This document shows positions 6,116-8,319 of a stretch of 8,319 nt of DNA, piece after piece. Position 1 is the first letter of the stretch; each line of letters begins with the position of its first letter. Made by a program: the position numbers and the translations under genes. Where the stretch lies: positions 1-8,319 of the forward strand of contig CAYMLL010000321.1 of assembly GCA_964390645.1 (NCBI GenBank), read 5' to 3'. The stretch is from CAYMLL01 sp964390645 (GTDB lineage: Bacteria > Planctomycetota > UBA8108). The notes beneath the pieces are model-generated. The model did no database searches. It was given only the letters and a program-made list of their open reading frames with translations, and was not told the DNA's origin.

Positions 6116-6739
6116 TCAGGTGCCTGGAATCGCCTGCACGAGAACGCCGTTGTTGAAGACGTAGACCTGCTGCTGCGGAATCAACTCGGCGAAGACCTTG
6201 CGGGAATAGATCCAGCGATCCGACTCGAGGATGCGCGTGCGCGACAGATGCAGAGTCGAGATGCCGCTCTCGATCCAGCGCGGCGGTCCCAGGCTGGTGT
6301 AAACCTGCTCCCGGGTCATGCCGATCGCGACGTCGCCGCCGACGATGCGAACGCCCCCGGTCCGGCTCAGGTCCAGCATCCGGTCGATCTCGTGACGGTC
6401 GTCGACGAGGTACTTGGCGATGAACTGCTCGACGCCGGTCGGGGAGACGTCGAAGCTGCCGTCAGCGGGGTACATCGTGTAGCGAAGATGGTGAACCCGC
6501 AGATCGACCCGACCCGATGCGTAGTGCTCGATGACCGCAGGCGAACCAGCCTTCACCGCGATCGGCAGGTGGAGATCGCCCGCGGATCGCAGGAAAACGT
6601 TGTCCCCGCGGAGATTGGCCCGAACGTAGCGGGTCGCGGCCATCGTCGCGGCCTGAACCGGCACCTGCGTGCCGGGGACGGTGTAGCATGAGCTACATAG
6701 GGCGGCAATGCCGGCCCAGAGCAGCGCCAGTGATCGCAT
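6116..6739 (-). CDS. Putative lipoprotein with BamE/SmpA-like domain
   Basis: ATG 6739 is chosen because AAGGAG lies 7 nt upstream and it gives a short signal sequence, MRSLALLWAGIAALCSSC. Longer starts would fall inside the promoter at 6819-6847. The product is 207 residues. Cys18 (or Cys15) may be lipidated, although LCSSC is an imperfect lipobox. Residues 140-201 resemble the BamE/SmpA fold: GMTREQVYTSLGPPRW, then WIYSRK and VYVFNNGVLVQ. The region before it (about 40-130) is not recognised. BamE itself is smaller and belongs to the outer-membrane protein assembly complex. Here the fold is probably used in a different envelope lipoprotein, and a role in Bam is not claimed. It converges on the FHA-like gene; only 64 nt separate the stops. 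Confidence 0.65.
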   Translation of the reverse strand: MRSLALLWAGIAALCSSCYTVPGTQVPVQAATMAATRYVRANLRGDNVFLRSAGDLHLPIAVKAGSPAVIEHYASGRVDLRVHHLRYTMYPADGSFDVSPTGVEQFIAKYLVDDRHEIDRMLDLSRTGGVRIVGGDVAIGMTREQVYTSLGPPRWIESGISTLHLSRTRILESDRWIYSRKVFAELIPQQQVYVFNNGVLVQAIPGT

Positions 6740-6812
6740 CACTTCACTCCTTCTCGGTTTCTCCACTTCGACTCTTCTCTGCTTCTCTTGCGGACACCCT
6801 GGCAGGGTCCGG
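6740..6812 (-). promoter_or_regulatory. Purine-rich 5' leader with a hairpin at its start
   Basis: From the predicted transcription start (about 6812) to the ATG at 6739, the minus-strand leader first forms a hairpin (GGACCCTG-CC-AGGGTGTCC, 6794-6812, with a one-base bulge). It then runs as an almost C/T-free stretch rich in GAGAAG motifs, up to the Shine-Dalgarno AAGGAG. There is no U-tract after the hairpin, so it is unlikely to be a terminator for crcB. A stabilising 5' hairpin plus unstructured loading region is one reading (inference). Confidence 0.35.
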
Positions 6813-6818
6813 GCCTTC

Positions 6819-6847
6819 TCAATACGCGCCGAGCGATTCGTTGTCAA
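6819..6847 (-). promoter_or_regulatory. Sigma70-type promoter for the BamE-like gene
   Basis: Read on the minus strand, a perfect -35 TTGACA (6847-6842) is followed by a 17-nt spacer and TATTGA (6824-6819), a moderate -10. It lies 80 nt upstream of the start codon and 23 nt downstream of the crcB stop. The BamE-like gene can therefore be expressed independently of crcB. Confidence 0.5.
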
Positions 6848-6869
6848 CCGGGCACGTGATCGAAGCCGC

Positions 6870-7250
6870 TCAGACGCAGGCGCGAGCGAGGACGACGCCC
6901 GCCCAGACGGCCAGCACGCCGACCACGACCTGCACGATAACGTTGAGCACGGCCAAGGCGGTGCGACCGTCCGTCAGCAGGGAGAAGGTCTCGGCACCGA
7001 AGGACGAGAAGGTCGTGAATCCGCCGAGCAGGCCGATGAACAGGAAGACCCGCGTCTCGGCGCTGATCCGATCGCTGGCCTCGACGACGCCCACGAGGAT
7101 TCCGAGCAGCAGACATCCGAGAATGTTGACGGACATCGTCGCCACGGGAAACGACAGCCCGCTCCACCTCCGGGCGACGAACTCCCCGACCAGGTAGCGA
7201 AAGATCGCCCCGAGACCACCGCCGAGCCCGACAAGAAGAATTCTCACCAT
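6870..7250 (-). CDS. crcB: Fluoride channel CrcB/Fluc
   Basis: This is a 126-residue inner-membrane protein, the usual length for this family, with four hydrophobic helices. Fluc proteins work as antiparallel dimers that export fluoride. Family landmarks are the N-terminal GGGLGAIFRYLVGE (residues 10-23, Arg18), the pore-region Asn in SVNILGCLLLG (Asn42), and GGFTTFSSFGAE (76-87). The last carries the two pore phenylalanines (F81, F84) and the loop that binds the structural sodium ion. The start ATG 7250 has only a weak upstream ribosome binding site. Only one copy is visible, which fits a homodimer. I found no convincing fluoride riboswitch in the 281 nt upstream. Confidence 0.93.
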   Translation of the reverse strand: MVRILLVGLGGGLGAIFRYLVGEFVARRWSGLSFPVATMSVNILGCLLLGILVGVVEASDRISAETRVFLFIGLLGGFTTFSSFGAETFSLLTDGRTALAVLNVIVQVVVGVLAVWAGVVLARACV

Positions 7251-7531
7251 CTACGAGGGCACCCGTCCCCGGTCTCGATCGCTCCGGAGCGCCCACTTCG
7301 GGGGTTGGCGGGCGCCGGCTCCTCGCCGCGACTTCCTCGGCATTCTCGTCGCTCCGACGGGGTGAGTCCTCCGGTCCATCGGCCATTCCGGAGCTGCGTC
7401 CGGCCCCGGTTTCCGAAACGCCCGCCGAGTGTAGGCTCATGGCCCGCGGTCCGGCAACGGAAATGGCTTCCCCTCCTTCCACCCCGTAGAATACCCGCCT
7501 TTCAATCAGCAAGCATCGGAGACTCGATCTC
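7251..7531. other. Divergent intergenic region
   Basis: These 281 nt separate crcB (-) from the DUF4262 gene (+). They hold a perfect 12-bp palindrome CGCTCCGGAGCG (7280-7291) 30 nt before the crcB start, and a good plus-strand -10 candidate TAGAAT (7487-7492). No -35 is convincing for either direction, and no ORF here has both a start signal and family similarity. Confidence 0.5.
7487..7492 (+). promoter_or_regulatory. Candidate -10 element for the DUF4262 gene
   Basis: TAGAAT matches the -10 consensus at five of six positions and lies 40 nt before the GTG at 7532. The -35 region is poor (TGGCTT, 7464-7469), so this is a tentative call. Confidence 0.3.
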
Positions 7532-8077
7532 GTGGTTCGCTCCTTGTCCGACCCCGGCCTCGACGCCCTCGATATCGAGATCATCACGGACGTGCGGGAT
7601 CACGGCTGGCATCTCGTCCGCGTCGCGGAGGAGAACGGCTCGCCCGGCTGGGTTCATTCGATCGGATTCTACGAGAACTTCTCGCATCCGGAGGTCGTCA
7701 TCTTCGGGCTCGAGGACAATGTCCTCACGGGTGTCATCGAGGATATCGGCAACGACATTCGCGGTGGCAAGCGCTACTCCTGCGGTCAGTCCTTCGGTGG
7801 CATTCTCGAGGGAGTCGAGTGCACCTTCAAGCCGGTTCATCGACGCTGGTTCGCGTCCTTTCTCAACGACTGCGAGTGGTACTACGGCGGCGACAGCTTC
7901 GGGGTTCTGCAGTGCGTCTGGCCGGACCGGGAAGGACGCAGCCCCTGGAGTGAGGAGTTCGCCACCGAGTGGTGCGGCCTGCAGCCGCTTCTCTTTCACC
8001 ACCATCCCGACGCGGCTCTCGCCACAAAATTTCTCGAGTCGATCAAGTCCGGGTCGAAGGCCAAGGAGCAACGATGA
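7532..8077 (+). CDS. DUF4262 domain-containing protein
   Basis: GTG 7532, with CGGAGA about 10 nt upstream, gives 181 residues. The sequence follows the DUF4262 pattern: HGWHLVRV (24-31), GWVHSIGFYENFSHPEVVIFG (39-59), a middle helical part, WYYGGDSFGVLQCVWPD (116-132) and a PWS segment (138-140). The family is cytoplasmic and of unknown biochemical function. There is no signal peptide or membrane helix. The stop overlaps the start of the next gene (ATGA at 8074-8077), and AAGGAG near its 3' end is the ribosome binding site of that gene, so the two are translationally coupled. This ties the domain to a fumarylacetoacetate-hydrolase-like enzyme here, though the meaning of the link is unknown. 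Confidence 0.85.
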   Translation: MVRSLSDPGLDALDIEIITDVRDHGWHLVRVAEENGSPGWVHSIGFYENFSHPEVVIFGLEDNVLTGVIEDIGNDIRGGKRYSCGQSFGGILEGVECTFKPVHRRWFASFLNDCEWYYGGDSFGVLQCVWPDREGRSPWSEEFATEWCGLQPLLFHHHPDAALATKFLESIKSGSKAKEQR

Positions 8078-8319
8078 GGCTCTGCCGCTTCGTTCAAGAC
8101 GACAAGACACGGGTCGGATTCCATCTCGGTGAACGAGTCGTGCCGCTGGCTGTTGCCGCCGCGTTGTGGCGCGACGGCACGCACGGCACCGACCAGCTCC
8201 CTGCCTCGACCGACCTGATGGATTTCCTGCCGCCAGACGGCGAAGCGTTTCCGACGACGCGGAAGATCGCAGGGTGGGTCGACGCCAACCGGCCGGCGGT
8301 CGCCGCCTCGGCGCTCGCC
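8074..8319 (+). CDS. Fumarylacetoacetate hydrolase family protein (3' partial)
   Basis: ATG 8074 overlaps the DUF4262 stop, with AAGGAG 5 nt upstream. 82 residues are visible before the window ends. The N-terminus MRLCRFVQDDKTRVGFHLGE, followed by RVVPLAVAAALW and DLMDFLPPDGEAF, matches the N-terminal segment of FAH/2-keto-4-pentenoate-hydratase-type proteins. That segment precedes the catalytic metal-binding domain, which is not in view. Family members hydrolyse C-C bonds of beta-diketo acids, or decarboxylate or hydrate related acids, in aromatic catabolism. The exact substrate cannot be assigned from this part. Confidence 0.8.
   Translation, partial: MRLCRFVQDDKTRVGFHLGERVVPLAVAAALWRDGTHGTDQLPASTDLMDFLPPDGEAFPTTRKIAGWVDANRPAVAASALA

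Noticed and set aside
7251..7500. Fluoride riboswitch upstream of crcB
   Set aside because: I read the minus strand for the conserved GGNGAUGG-type core and its pseudoknot partner. Only a partial GCCGATGG is present, without the expected pairing elements. A covariance-model search for the crcB RNA motif would decide.
6708..8132. A 474-codon plus-strand open frame across crcB and the DUF4262 gene
   Set aside because: It covers recognised genes in other frames or on the other strand, and the translation is Arg/Ser/Pro-rich low complexity without a start signal.

Overview
This is a high-GC bacterial window, and its genes show strong G/C preference at third codon positions. It contains a run of 100 N at 1770-1869, so it comes from a scaffolded draft or metagenome assembly. 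Sec-type signal sequences, a BamE-like putative lipoprotein and a divergent set of small membrane proteins point to a Gram-negative (diderm) environmental bacterium. I cannot name the phylum from sequence alone. No tRNA, rRNA, CRISPR array, transposase or phage gene was seen.

Left part (1-2636): the 3' end of a TPR protein with a C-terminal membrane anchor (+) converges on a secreted cysteine-repeat protein (-). A very strong two-sided hairpin terminator lies between them, and one arm of it is tandemly triplicated. The cysteine-repeat gene is the most unusual item here. It has 16-residue units that each begin with Cys, a higher-order repeat that broke the assembly, and a clean signal peptide lying in a different frame from the body. 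The frame change maps to an AAAGGGG homopolymer.

Middle part (2873-6051, all +): a possible 22-codon proline-rich leader ORF overlaps the start of aguB (N-carbamoylputrescine amidase). It is followed 3 nt later by aguA (agmatine deiminase). Together the two enzymes convert agmatine to putrescine. Next come three small single-pass membrane proteins of unknown function and a protein with a degenerate FHA-like domain. A probable promoter at 5173-5201 separates the last three genes from the agmatine genes.

Right part (6116-8319): a BamE-like putative lipoprotein and a CrcB/Fluc fluoride channel lie on the minus strand. A DUF4262-family protein follows on the plus strand. Its stop overlaps the start of a fumarylacetoacetate-hydrolase-family enzyme (ATGA overlap), which runs off the window.
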